64,000 bases of DNA from Caloranaerobacter azorensis DSM 13643 (GTDB lineage Bacteria > Bacillota > Clostridia > Tissierellales > Thermohalobacteraceae), in the NCBI RefSeq assembly GCF_900129995.1, contig NZ_FQXO01000006.1:1-64000 (forward strand). Reading direction: 5' to 3'. The position numbers and the translations under genes were made by a program. Under the pieces are notes generated by a model. That model had not been told where the DNA came from. It was given only the letters and a program-made list of their open reading frames with translations, and did no database searches. Below, piece by piece: positions 16,509 through 24,008 of the stretch (within the stretch, counting starts at the first letter, position 1; each line of letters opens with the position of its first letter).

Positions 16509-18011
16509 ATGCTTGAGGACAGAATTAGAAACAAAGAATTATTAAGTAGGGTAATGTCTGCAGAAGAGGCTGCTATGTTAATAAAAGATGGAATGAACAT
16601 TGGTACAAGTGGTTTTACTCCATCTGGGTACCCTAAAGCAGTTCCATTAGCACTGGCAAAAAGGGTTAGAGAAACGGGTGAGAGAATTAGGATAGGATTG
16701 TTTACAGGGGCTTCTGTAGGAGATGAATTAGATGGAGAACTCTCTAGAACTGGAATTATTGCAAAGAGATTACCATATCAAACTAATGAAAGTATTAGAG
16801 ATTATACAAATAATGGCGGTTGTGAATTTTTAGATATGCATTTAAGTCATGTGCCTCAATATGCGAAATATGGATTTTTAGGGAAAATAGACATTGCAAT
16901 AATCGAAGCTGTTGCAATAACGGAAGAAGGACATATAATACCTTCTACATCTATTGGTTGTTCACCTACATTTGTGCAAATGGCTGAAAAAGTGATTGTT
17001 GAGATTAATACAAGCCAGCCTCTTGATTTAGAGGGAATGGCCGATATATATATTCCTGACAATCCGCCAAACAGAAAACCGATACCTATTGAGCGTGTAG
17101 ATCAGAGAATAGGCAAGCCATATATTACATGCGGAGTAGATAAAATAGCGGCGATTGTAGTAACAGATATTATTGATAATGTTAGGCCTTTAGCTCCGAT
17201 AGATGATATTTCAGAGAGAATATCGGGACATCTTATAGACTTTTTAGAACACGAGGTAAAAAAGGGCAGACTTCCTCAAAATCTATTGCCTTTACAATCG
17301 GGTGTTGGAAGTGTAGCAAATGCAGTTTTAGCTGGGCTTTTAAAGTCGAAATTTGAGAATCTAGTATGTTATACCGAAGTAATTCAGGATTCAATGCTTG
17401 ATCTTCTTGACTCTGGGAAAGCGTTATTTGCTTCTGGAACTTCTATAACTCCTTCTCAAGAGGGACTTGTGAGATTTAAAGAAAATATTAAGAAATATAA
17501 AGAAAAGATAATCTTGAGGCCTCAAGAAATAAGCAATAATCCAGAAGTAATAAGAAGATTAGGCGTAATAGCAATGAATACAGCAATAGAGGCTGACATC
17601 TATGGGAATATTAATTCTACAAATATATTCGGCTCGAGAATGATGAACGGTATAGGCGGTTCGGGTGATTTCACTAGAAATGCATATATTTCTATCTTTA
17701 CAACTCCTTCTACTGCTAAAAATGGAGATATATCATCAATAGTTCCTATGGTTTCTCATCATGATCATACAGAGCATGATGTAATGGTAATAATTACAGA
17801 ACAAGGGGTGGCCGATTTAAGAGGTTTAAGTCCAAAGGAGCGTGCTAAAGTTATAATAGAAAATTGTGCACATCCTGATTTTAAACCGATGCTTAAAGAT
17901 TACTTTAAAAGGGCACAATCCGGCAAATATAAGCATATTCCACATATATTAAGTGAAGCATTATCATGGCATCATAGATTTTTGAAGACAGGAACAATGA
18001 AAATATGGTAA
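16509..18011 (+). CDS. Acetyl-CoA hydrolase/transferase family (succinyl-CoA:acetate type CoA-transferase)
   Basis: A 500-residue class I CoA-transferase of the Cat1/ScpC/AarC family, which swaps CoA between acetate, succinate, propionate or related acids. Family marks include SAEEAAMLIKDGMNIGTSGF at the N-terminus, the G-x-G-S-V-A-N-A-V-L-A-G-L motif near residue 260 (QSGVGSVANAV), the active-site region YTEVIQDSMLDLL with the catalytic Glu candidate in T-E-V, and GIGGSGDF-TRNAYISIF late. Start ATG 16509 follows AAGGAGGAG by 6 bases. An in-frame GTG at 16503 overlaps that site. Its B12-riboswitch operon suggests that the organism adjusts succinate/propionate or similar metabolism to cobalamin, as for routes through B12-dependent methylmalonyl-CoA mutase. 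Confidence 0.9.
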   Translation: MLEDRIRNKELLSRVMSAEEAAMLIKDGMNIGTSGFTPSGYPKAVPLALAKRVRETGERIRIGLFTGASVGDELDGELSRTGIIAKRLPYQTNESIRDYTNNGGCEFLDMHLSHVPQYAKYGFLGKIDIAIIEAVAITEEGHIIPSTSIGCSPTFVQMAEKVIVEINTSQPLDLEGMADIYIPDNPPNRKPIPIERVDQRIGKPYITCGVDKIAAIVVTDIIDNVRPLAPIDDISERISGHLIDFLEHEVKKGRLPQNLLPLQSGVGSVANAVLAGLLKSKFENLVCYTEVIQDSMLDLLDSGKALFASGTSITPSQEGLVRFKENIKKYKEKIILRPQEISNNPEVIRRLGVIAMNTAIEADIYGNINSTNIFGSRMMNGIGGSGDFTRNAYISIFTTPSTAKNGDISSIVPMVSHHDHTEHDVMVIITEQGVADLRGLSPKERAKVIIENCAHPDFKPMLKDYFKRAQSGKYKHIPHILSEALSWHHRFLKTGTMKIW

Positions 18012-18033
18012 TATTGAAAATGGAGGTGATGTT

Positions 18034-18882
18034 GTGAAAAATATAGTAAAAGATTATGTAATAATAAGTATAGGAATCATTATTGTAGCTTTTGCATTGA
18101 GTTTCTTTCTTGTTCCGGCAGACTTGGCTGTTGGTGGAATTACAGGACTTGCAATGGTAATTAAAAGTGTAATTCCTTCAGTATCTATTGGAGTTTTAAT
18201 GTTTATTATGAACCTAATATTATTCGTTGTGGCATTCTTATTGATAGGGACTCAATTTGGAGCGAAGACGATATATGCTAGTTTTGGATTATCGGGGGCT
18301 ATGTGGGTTTTTGAAAAATTCTTTACTATAAAAGGACCGGTAACAGATGATATACTGTTGAACTTATTTTATGGTATTCTTATTCAGGGTATAGGAATGG
18401 CAATAATATTTTATCAAAACGCTTCGACAGGCGGTACTGATATTATAGCTAAAATATTGAATAAATTTTTCTCGATAGATATAGGTAAGTCCCTATTAAT
18501 GGCCGATTTTGTAGTTACACTTCTAGCTGTACTTACTTTTGGAGCTAAATTAGGATTATATGCATTACTAGGAGTAATAATGAATGGATTTGTTATAGAT
18601 AATGTGATAGAAGGACTCAATGTTAAAATGAATGTTATGGTAATAAGTTCAGTTCCCGACAAAATAAAGATGTTTATAACAGAGGAACTTGAAAGAGGAG
18701 CTACAATATATTATGCGGAAGGTGCTTATACTAATCAAACTAGACCTGTTATAATGGCTGTTATGAACAAAAAGGAATTCATTAGATTGAAGAGCTATAT
18801 AAAGAAGATTGATAAGAAGGCATTTGTTACGGTATCTACTGTACATGAAGTATTAGGTGAAGGATTTAATATGTTTGAATAA
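18034..18882 (+). CDS. YitT-family membrane protein (DUF161/DUF2179)
   Basis: A 282-residue protein with five or six N-terminal membrane helices. The family motifs are F-F-L-V-P-A-D-L-A-V-G-G-I-T-G-L-A near residue 25 and NASTGGTDIIAKILNKF near 128. A C-terminal soluble DUF2179 domain carries RGATIYYAEGAYTNQTRPV. Members are widespread in Firmicutes and their biochemical function is not established. GTG 18034 follows GGAGGTGATGTT. It is 22 bases after the CoA-transferase and ends at a strong terminator, so it is the third gene of the B12-regulated operon. Confidence 0.88.
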   Translation: MKNIVKDYVIISIGIIIVAFALSFFLVPADLAVGGITGLAMVIKSVIPSVSIGVLMFIMNLILFVVAFLLIGTQFGAKTIYASFGLSGAMWVFEKFFTIKGPVTDDILLNLFYGILIQGIGMAIIFYQNASTGGTDIIAKILNKFFSIDIGKSLLMADFVVTLLAVLTFGAKLGLYALLGVIMNGFVIDNVIEGLNVKMNVMVISSVPDKIKMFITEELERGATIYYAEGAYTNQTRPVIMAVMNKKEFIRLKSYIKKIDKKAFVTVSTVHEVLGEGFNMFE

Positions 18883-18885
18883 GGG

Positions 18886-18925
18886 AAACCTCCTCTTAAA
18901 ATAACAAATTAAGAGGAGGTTTTAT
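18886..18925 (+). terminator. Terminator of the B12-regulated operon
   Basis: 14-bp stem AAACCTCCTCTTAA/TTAAGAGGAGGTTT with loop AATAACAAA, then TATAAT. A T-run is nearly absent, but the A-rich 5' flank of the stem may also let it serve the minus strand. Confidence 0.8.
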
Positions 18926-18952
18926 AATATTAGTTAGCAACTTTAAAGAGTA

Positions 18953-19099
18953 TTAAAATGCTGGTATAACTCCTCCATTATACTCTTTTTCAATAAACTT
19001 CTTAACTTCTTCTGATTGAAGAGCTTTAATTAGTGCTTTTAATTTTGGATTGTTTTCTTCTCCTTTAACAAGTTAGTATGCTAAATCATAATGATTATA
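18953..19099 (-). pseudogene. metQ remnant (methionine-binding lipoprotein C-terminus)
   Basis: Read leftwards, codons end in KKFIEKEYNGGVIPAF then TAA, preceded by PKLKALIKALQSEEV. This is the closing helix and G-x-V-I-P-A-F/W terminus characteristic of MetQ/NlpA substrate-binding lipoproteins. Upstream in the same frame a stop (TAA, at 19073-19075 on the plus strand) interrupts the alignment, and nothing further is recognisable beyond about 19099. Only about 45 of some 270 residues survive. It lies directly downstream of an S-box riboswitch on the same strand, so a metNIQ operon once stood here and was deleted internally. Confidence 0.8.
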
Positions 19100-19131
19100 A
19101 TAATACCCCTTATGTGAAGAGGAAGGATATT

Positions 19132-19159
19132 AAAAAAGCCTCTTTCAGATGAAAGAGGC
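19132..19159 (-). terminator. S-box riboswitch terminator
   Basis: On the minus strand, stem GCCTCTTTC/GAAAGAGGC with loop ATCT is followed by TTTTTTAA. It is the expression platform of the S-box leader at 19172-19286. Confidence 0.9.
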
Positions 19160-19171
19160 ATAAAAAACTTA

Positions 19172-19286
19172 TTTCTCTCTCATCTCTCGGTATATCTTAT
19201 ACCGCAGGAATTGGCACCTTGTGTTTAAAACACAGGTTGCCGGGTTTCATAGGGCCAGTCCCTCCACCTCTCTAGATAAGAGCGTA
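19172..19286 (-). ncRNA. SAM-I (S-box) riboswitch, orphaned
   Basis: Reverse-strand consensus runs in order: CTCTTATCTAGAGAGGTGGA, GGGACTGGCCCTATGAAACC, CGGCAACC, a P3 arm, AAGGTGCCAATTCCTGC and the closing GAGAGATGAGAG. The P1 helix pairs CTCTTATCT with AGATGAGAG. The aptamer and its terminator look intact, yet no intact gene follows, only the metQ stump at 18953-19099. By analogy with metNIQ leaders, it should shut off transcription when SAM is abundant. Confidence 0.95.
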
Positions 19287-19442
19287 TTATTCATTTTTGT
19301 TATTATAGTTTAAAATTCTAAATCATCTTATAGAGTTTGTCAATACTTTTTTATGAGTAAATAGTTTTATTAAAATAGCGCTATAAAACAAAGTCATTTA
19401 AATAGCTTTGTTTCAGCTATTTAATTAAGTTATTATCTATGC

Positions 19443-19464
19443 TATACTAGAACTAGCGTTCTAG
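19443..19464 (+). promoter_or_regulatory. LexA-type SOS operator over the ydjM-recX promoter
   Basis: CTAGAAC-TAGC-GTTCTAG at 19447-19464 is a perfect palindrome with the Gram-positive LexA core GAAC-N4-GTTC. It overlaps the -10 TATACT (19443-19448) and the expected transcription start, so bound repressor would block the promoter. The downstream genes, a YdjM-type protein and recX, are typical SOS genes, which supports the assignment. Confidence 0.8.
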
Positions 19465-19497
19465 ATAACTTAATAGAGTTAGTCGGAGGTACAAAAG

Positions 19498-20085
19498 ATG
19501 AAGGGGAAAACACATGTTATGCTAGGAGTTGCAGCAGGAATTACTGCTATTTCGAATTATTCTTTAGAGAAAGGCATTATTTTTATTTCTTCAACAGTTT
19601 TGGGTTCTTTGATGCCTGATATAGATCACCCAAAGAGTAAATTAAACCAAAAACTGCTTTTTAAGAAAAATAGGATATTTAAATTTGTGTTCTATATAAT
19701 TTTAAGTCTTGGATGTATTTATTTTGGCATAAGTTTAAATAATAAGCTTTTGAAAATACTATCTATAACTTTAGCCTTTACAGGATTATCTCATCATAGA
19801 GGTTTTACTCACAGCTTGTTAGGACTTTTATTATTTTCGATGGTTGTTAAAATTTTAGCAATAAGATATAATTTAATTGGGGCATATAAGGGGTTTGTTA
19901 TAGGCTATATCAGCCATTTAATTGCTGATTCTTTTACTAAAGGCGGAATAGAATTATTCTATCCATGTAGTATTAAAATTACGTTTCCTTTTACTATAAA
20001 AAGTGGCGGAAATGAAGAAGAATTAATATTAAAAGGTTTATATTTTTACTTGATTTATGTTTTACTTAAATTCATAGGGGTTTAG
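19498..20085 (+). CDS. YdjM-like membrane-bound metal-dependent hydrolase (DUF457)
   Basis: A 195-residue integral membrane protein with about four or five helices. It contains the family's histidine/aspartate motifs: KGKTHVMLG at residues 2-10, G-S-L-M-P-D-I-D-H-P-K-S near residue 36, L-S-H-H-R-G-F-T-H-S near 99, and I-S-H-L-I-A-D-S-F-T-K-G-G near 142. These are the presumed metal ligands of DUF457 proteins. In E. coli ydjM is a LexA-controlled gene of unknown role. Here a LexA-type palindrome sits in its promoter and recX follows 15 bases after its stop. GTCGGAGGTAC gives the ribosome site. Confidence 0.88.
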   Translation: MKGKTHVMLGVAAGITAISNYSLEKGIIFISSTVLGSLMPDIDHPKSKLNQKLLFKKNRIFKFVFYIILSLGCIYFGISLNNKLLKILSITLAFTGLSHHRGFTHSLLGLLLFSMVVKILAIRYNLIGAYKGFVIGYISHLIADSFTKGGIELFYPCSIKITFPFTIKSGGNEEELILKGLYFYLIYVLLKFIGV

Positions 20086-20100
20086 AAAGAAGGAATGATT

Positions 20101-20754
20101 ATGGGAGTTGTTACTAAAATAGTTGAACAGAAAAACAATAAAGAAAAAGTTAACATATATATTGATCATGAATTTTTTGCTGGAGTTCATAAAGAAGTTA
20201 TTTATAAACTTAAAATTGAAGAAGGAATACAAATAGATAAAGAAAAATTGGAACTTTTAATATTTGATGAAAACCTTAAAAGAGCTAAAAATAAGGCTTT
20301 TAATATATTGGCGAAAACAATGCAGAGTGAAATGCTGCTTAGAGATAAGTTATCGAAAGAAGGATATCAAGATGAGATTGTAGATAGCGTTATAGAAATC
20401 CTAAGAGACTATAAAATGATTGATGATGAAGAATATGCAAAAAGTTATGTTAGGAATAAATTAAATAGCAACAAATATGGGAAAAAACGTATCGTATTTG
20501 AATTGACAAAGAGAAAAATAAGTGAAGATATAATAAATAGAGTTATTTCAGAAATAGAAGATGAAAAAATTTATGAAAATGCAGTTTATTTAGCTAAAAA
20601 AAAATTAAAAAGTATGAAGGATAAGAATAAAGATAAAATATACCAAAAATTATATCAGCATTTAGCTTATAAAGGGTATGATTATGAAATTATTAGAAAA
20701 GTTGTAAATGATGTGTTGAATGGAGAGTTAAAATTTAAGTCTTTGGAGGATTGA
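20101..20754 (+). CDS. recX: Regulatory protein RecX
   Basis: Modulates RecA filament activity during recombination and SOS. The 217 residues show the three-helix tandem repeats of RecX: A-x-N-I-L-A-K-x-M-Q-S-E-M-L-L-R-D-K-L-S-K-x-G-Y, then D-D-E-E-Y-A-K-S-Y-V-R-N-K-L near residue 105, and Y-Q-K-L-Y-Q-H-L-A-Y-K-G-Y-D-Y-E-I-I at the end. An N-terminal extension is typical of Firmicute RecX. ATG 20101 is preferred over ATG 20095, since AGAAGGA leaves proper spacing only for the former. Its SOS control follows from cotranscription with the preceding gene. Confidence 0.93.
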   Translation: MGVVTKIVEQKNNKEKVNIYIDHEFFAGVHKEVIYKLKIEEGIQIDKEKLELLIFDENLKRAKNKAFNILAKTMQSEMLLRDKLSKEGYQDEIVDSVIEILRDYKMIDDEEYAKSYVRNKLNSNKYGKKRIVFELTKRKISEDIINRVISEIEDEKIYENAVYLAKKKLKSMKDKNKDKIYQKLYQHLAYKGYDYEIIRKVVNDVLNGELKFKSLED

Positions 20755-20758
20755 AAAA

Positions 20759-21793
20759 GTGAGAGTAAGAAGAGTAATTTGTCTATTTTTAATTGCTATA
20801 ATGATTTTTAGTTTAGCAGGATGTTCAAAAGAAGTGAGAAACGAACCATTAACAAAAACTGAATTTTTATTAGGTACTATAGTAACATTGAACATATATC
20901 AAAATGTCGATTCAAAAATTTTTGATAAGGCATTTGAAAGAATTAAAGATATAGAAAATAAAATGAGTAGAAATATCAAAAATAGTGATATATATAAAGT
21001 CAATATTAATTCAGGGAATGGCTATATCAAAGTTTCAGAAGATGTATTTGATGTAATCAAAAAAGGAATATTTTATTCTAATTTATCTAATGGGAAGTTT
21101 GATATTACTATAGGTCCTTTAGTAGAATTATGGGGGATAGGTACAGATAGGGCTAGAGTACCGAGTAAAGAAGAAATAAGTAGTGCAGTGAAATTAATCG
21201 ATTATAAAAAGATAAAATTAGATGAAAAAGAAAGAAAAGTAAAGCTCATGGAAAAAGGTATGGAAATAGATCTTGGAGGGATAGCTAAAGGCTATGCTGC
21301 TGATGAAGTAGTTGATATTTTAAAAAAAGAAAATGTAAGGCATGCCATTATAAATTTAGGCGGAAATATTTTTGCTTTAGGCAGTAAACCTGATGGCTCT
21401 CCTTGGAACATAGGAGTTCAGAATCCTTTTACTAAAAGAGGAGAGTATATTGGAATAGTTAAGGTTGTAGATAAAACTGTTGTTACATCCGGTATATATG
21501 AAAGATATTTTGAGCAGAATGGGAAAAGATATCATCATATATTAGATCCTTATACAGGGTATCCGGTAGAAAATTCGTTAGTAAGTGTTTCGATAATAAC
21601 AGACAGGTCAATTGATGCAGATGCGCTTTCAACGATTGCTTTTTCTTTGGGGCTTTCGGAAGGGAAAAGGCTAATAGAAAGTTTAGATGGAGTAGAAGCT
21701 ATATTTATTACTAAAGATAAACGTGTTTTTATTACAGATGGACTTAATAGCACTTTCAAACTAACTAATCCGGAATTTCATATGCAAAAATAA
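20759..21793 (+). CDS. apbE: FAD:protein FMN transferase (ApbE), lipoprotein
   Basis: Attaches FMN covalently to threonine in flavoproteins such as the NqrC/RnfG subunits. The 344-residue product starts at GTG 20759 behind GGAGG. It has a lipoprotein signal (hydrophobic stretch, lipobox LAGC with Cys22), so it acts outside the membrane. ApbE signatures are LGTIVTLNIY, the F-D-I-T-I-G-P-L-V-E-L-W block, the E-I-D-L-G-G-I-A-K-G-Y-A-A-D FAD/Mg site, A-I-I-N-L-G-G-N and HHILDPYTGYPV. It lies 4 bases after recX and may share its transcript. No rnf or nqr gene is in the window. Confidence 0.95.
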   Translation: MRVRRVICLFLIAIMIFSLAGCSKEVRNEPLTKTEFLLGTIVTLNIYQNVDSKIFDKAFERIKDIENKMSRNIKNSDIYKVNINSGNGYIKVSEDVFDVIKKGIFYSNLSNGKFDITIGPLVELWGIGTDRARVPSKEEISSAVKLIDYKKIKLDEKERKVKLMEKGMEIDLGGIAKGYAADEVVDILKKENVRHAIINLGGNIFALGSKPDGSPWNIGVQNPFTKRGEYIGIVKVVDKTVVTSGIYERYFEQNGKRYHHILDPYTGYPVENSLVSVSIITDRSIDADALSTIAFSLGLSEGKRLIESLDGVEAIFITKDKRVFITDGLNSTFKLTNPEFHMQK

Positions 21794-21797
21794 AAAT

Positions 21798-22052
21798 GAG
21801 CTTGTTGACAAAGTAAAATATTTTATGAAAATGACGCTCATGCGGACGAATTTAGAAAAAACTAAAGGTTCAAATTTTTAGAAAATCCTAACGCACCTAA
21901 TCAAGACATCCTGTCTTGTAGGATGCTGGTTTGACCTCCTGTCAAACCTACGGATTTTCTAAAAAATTTTCGCCTAGTTTTTTTTACTAAATTCTTTCAA
22001 GCATTCGCTTTCATTTTCATAAATATAAAAAATATAAGTTTGTCAACAGTCT
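21798..22052. repeat. MITE-like repeat, long copy (255 bp)
   Basis: It begins GAGCTTGTTGACAAAGTAAA and ends AAGTTTGTCAACAGTCT, giving imperfect terminal inverted repeats of about 45 bases that include TATGAAAATGA. The same ends occur, in inverse orientation and with a shorter middle, at 47817-47938 and 59839-59950. This copy has roughly 130 extra central bases, themselves an imperfect palindrome (TTTTTAGAAAATCC ... GGATTTTCTAAAAAA) with AGACATCC-TGTCT inside. It has no coding capacity. It lies between the convergent apbE and pckA genes and abuts the pckA terminator stem. Confidence 0.85.
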
Positions 22053-22076
22053 AAATGCGGCCAGATAGCCGCATTT
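22053..22076 (-). terminator. pckA terminator stem, U-tract replaced by the repeat
   Basis: Stem AAATGCGG/CCGCATTT with an 8-base loop overlaps the pckA stop codon. On the minus strand it is followed by AGACTG, the end of the repeat element, instead of a U-run. Insertion seems to have removed or displaced the U-tract. Confidence 0.6.
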
Positions 22077-23598
22077 ATGCTATACTATTTACTAATTGTA
22101 TATCTAAATTTTCAAATCTCGATAACCATTCAATTCTTTCATCCTTTAACTTATTTACTAATGCTTTGTATTCTATTTCTGTATAATATTTTCTTGGATT
22201 ATATTTATCCATATCTAAACCGTTTACTGATTTTGGAACTAGATAGCCCCAATCCTTATCAACTTCCCATTTTATTGTATCTCTTGCAATTTCACGCATA
22301 ATAGTTGTTGAAACTTCTATAGTGATTTTTTCTCCTTCAAAGCTATTGCTTTTACCAACTCTTCCTGTATTTAAAATATAGCATTCCATATCAGGATTTT
22401 GTTTTAATATTCTATACAGTCTGTGCCCTTCTTCTGCTTCAGGTCCTATAATAAAAGGATTAGTACCAACACATCTTTTTGATTGTCCTGCTTTAGTAGG
22501 GTCTCCTGCAGAAGTTTCGATGGATTCTCCTAACATAAAGAATGTCGCTGCTTGAGAAGCAGTTAATTTGGCAACTGGCGGTATAATATCATTTCTCCTA
22601 GTTATAAATATAAGTTTATGGGCTTTTTCAAGATCAATACTGTCATCTGTATTATCGATTTCTTCTCTAAGCACTATCCCTCTTCCATTTGAAGTCAATT
22701 CTGTATTTAAAAAGTCAACTTTACCATTTTCATAAACTTTAACGTTTTCAAAAATGGCATTTGGACTTGTTGCAGCCTTATATAAAACTGTTTGACTTTC
22801 ATTTAATCCTTCAGTTTTAATAAAGAAGCCGTTTTCACTTCCAGCACAATATCCATTTATATCCATGAATATTACGTCATCTTGTCTAATGATAGCCTTC
22901 TCTTCCCCTTTCAGATTGTGATCATGGATTGTTAATGTTGTTTTTCCAGTACCACTTAATCCAAACATAATAAAACCTACATCTTTTAATATTCCATCTT
23001 TATCTTTTACTCTCAACACTTTACTGCCGGCATGAAGTCCTAAACCGCCCATTTTTTTAACTTTATACATAGCCATTCTCAAGAAGGATTTTTTAGCTTC
23101 ACCAAAATAATCAGTTCCTAATATATAAGTTATTCCCTCTTCTGGATATATTAATATAATCCTTTCAGGCCATTCAGGGACATATACGCTTACAATATCA
23201 GGATGATTAATATTATCGGGAGCAAACAGAGAATTATTCCACATATATGCAATCCTGCTATATTCTTTAGTTATATAAAGTCTACAGTTAAATGAGAATT
23301 TACTATGCATTCCCATCTTTTTATCTAATCTAATTAATTCTTTATTCATTAAATAATTATTTACTTGATTAACGATTTTATCTGCTTCTTTTCTAGAAAT
23401 TCCCTGCTGATCTACACCTAAAGGTATATCGTCTACAACAAAGGTATTTTTAGCACTTCTACTTCTTACATTAGTTATGAAACAAAGACTATCAAATTCT
23501 GTAACTATTCCTCTGTCTTTACTTAAAATCTCTAATTCTTTTTTAGTTGGGTTTATTAACATATTATTGAAAGCGTTATCGTTAAATAAATGTAGCAT
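22075..23598 (-). CDS. pckA: Phosphoenolpyruvate carboxykinase (ATP type)
   Basis: Interconverts oxaloacetate plus ATP with phosphoenolpyruvate plus CO2. The kinase P-loop G-L-S-G-T-G-K-T-T-L-T lies near residue 235. The preceding LGLHAGS and the metal-binding IRQDDVIFMD follow the kinase-1a/2 order of PEPCK. T-x-A-G-D-P-T-K-A-G-Q near 385 and the C-terminal nucleotide segment are also present. At 507 residues it is a little shorter than the E. coli enzyme (540) and diverged, a variant common in Clostridia. The start ATG 23598 has GGGAGGACTGTTATT upstream on its strand. It is monocistronic. Confidence 0.85.
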   Translation of the reverse strand: MLHLFNDNAFNNMLINPTKKELEILSKDRGIVTEFDSLCFITNVRSRSAKNTFVVDDIPLGVDQQGISRKEADKIVNQVNNYLMNKELIRLDKKMGMHSKFSFNCRLYITKEYSRIAYMWNNSLFAPDNINHPDIVSVYVPEWPERIILIYPEEGITYILGTDYFGEAKKSFLRMAMYKVKKMGGLGLHAGSKVLRVKDKDGILKDVGFIMFGLSGTGKTTLTIHDHNLKGEEKAIIRQDDVIFMDINGYCAGSENGFFIKTEGLNESQTVLYKAATSPNAIFENVKVYENGKVDFLNTELTSNGRGIVLREEIDNTDDSIDLEKAHKLIFITRRNDIIPPVAKLTASQAATFFMLGESIETSAGDPTKAGQSKRCVGTNPFIIGPEAEEGHRLYRILKQNPDMECYILNTGRVGKSNSFEGEKITIEVSTTIMREIARDTIKWEVDKDWGYLVPKSVNGLDMDKYNPRKYYTEIEYKALVNKLKDERIEWLSRFENLDIQLVNSIA

Positions 23599-23887
23599 AA
23601 TAACAGTCCTCCCATGAAAATATAGAATTAATATAGTCTAACACATAAATAGTATAACATATTAAACTGAATTATGCATCATTAAATTATAAATTTATTG
23701 AAATGTATTATATCAATAGATAAAATTACATAACAAAGTTATTAAATAAATGTAATATTTAGATATATTTTTATTGTGAGTTAAGATTGTAATAGAAGTT
23801 TTAGTGTGATAAAATTATTTTTGGATAGTATCCTTAATGGAGCTATACCATTTTAGTATATTTGACAAAAATGTAGATAATCGGGAA
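23599..23887. other. Divergent promoter region pckA / pan operon
   Basis: About 290 AT-rich bases with no open frame. TTGACA at 23862-23867 is a candidate -35 for the pan transcript, and TAGATAAT lies too near to be its -10, so the promoter is not settled. Nothing else was recognised. Confidence 0.4.
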
Positions 23888-23916
23888 CTGCTCTGAGCCT
23901 ATGTGGACGGAGACAG
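23888..23916 (+). ncRNA. Candidate pan-motif stem-loop in the pantothenate operon leader
   Basis: CTGCTCTGAGCC at 23888-23899 can pair with GGACGGAGACAG at 23905-23916. This leaves two unpaired adenines on the 3' strand (GG-A-CGGAG-A-CAG). A stem with two conserved bulged A residues upstream of pan genes is the published description of the pan motif. The match is by hand folding and gene context only. A purine-rich tail and then a terminator at 23953-23990 complete the leader. Confidence 0.5.
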
Positions 23917-23952
23917 GAGGAGATGATTTTGAAAAGGAGTATGTTCGATATA

Positions 23953-23990
23953 CCCTTCTTGTGTCTTTTTGCCCACAAGAGGGGTTTTTT
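23953..23990 (+). terminator. Leader attenuator of the pan operon
   Basis: Stem CCCTTCTTGTG/CACAAGAGGGG with a 9-base loop, followed by TTTTTT, ends 18 bases before the first gene. This is a transcription attenuator, so the operon is presumably controlled by the structured leader upstream. Confidence 0.88.
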
Positions 23991-24008
23991 GTTAGAGGAG
24001 GGGGATAA

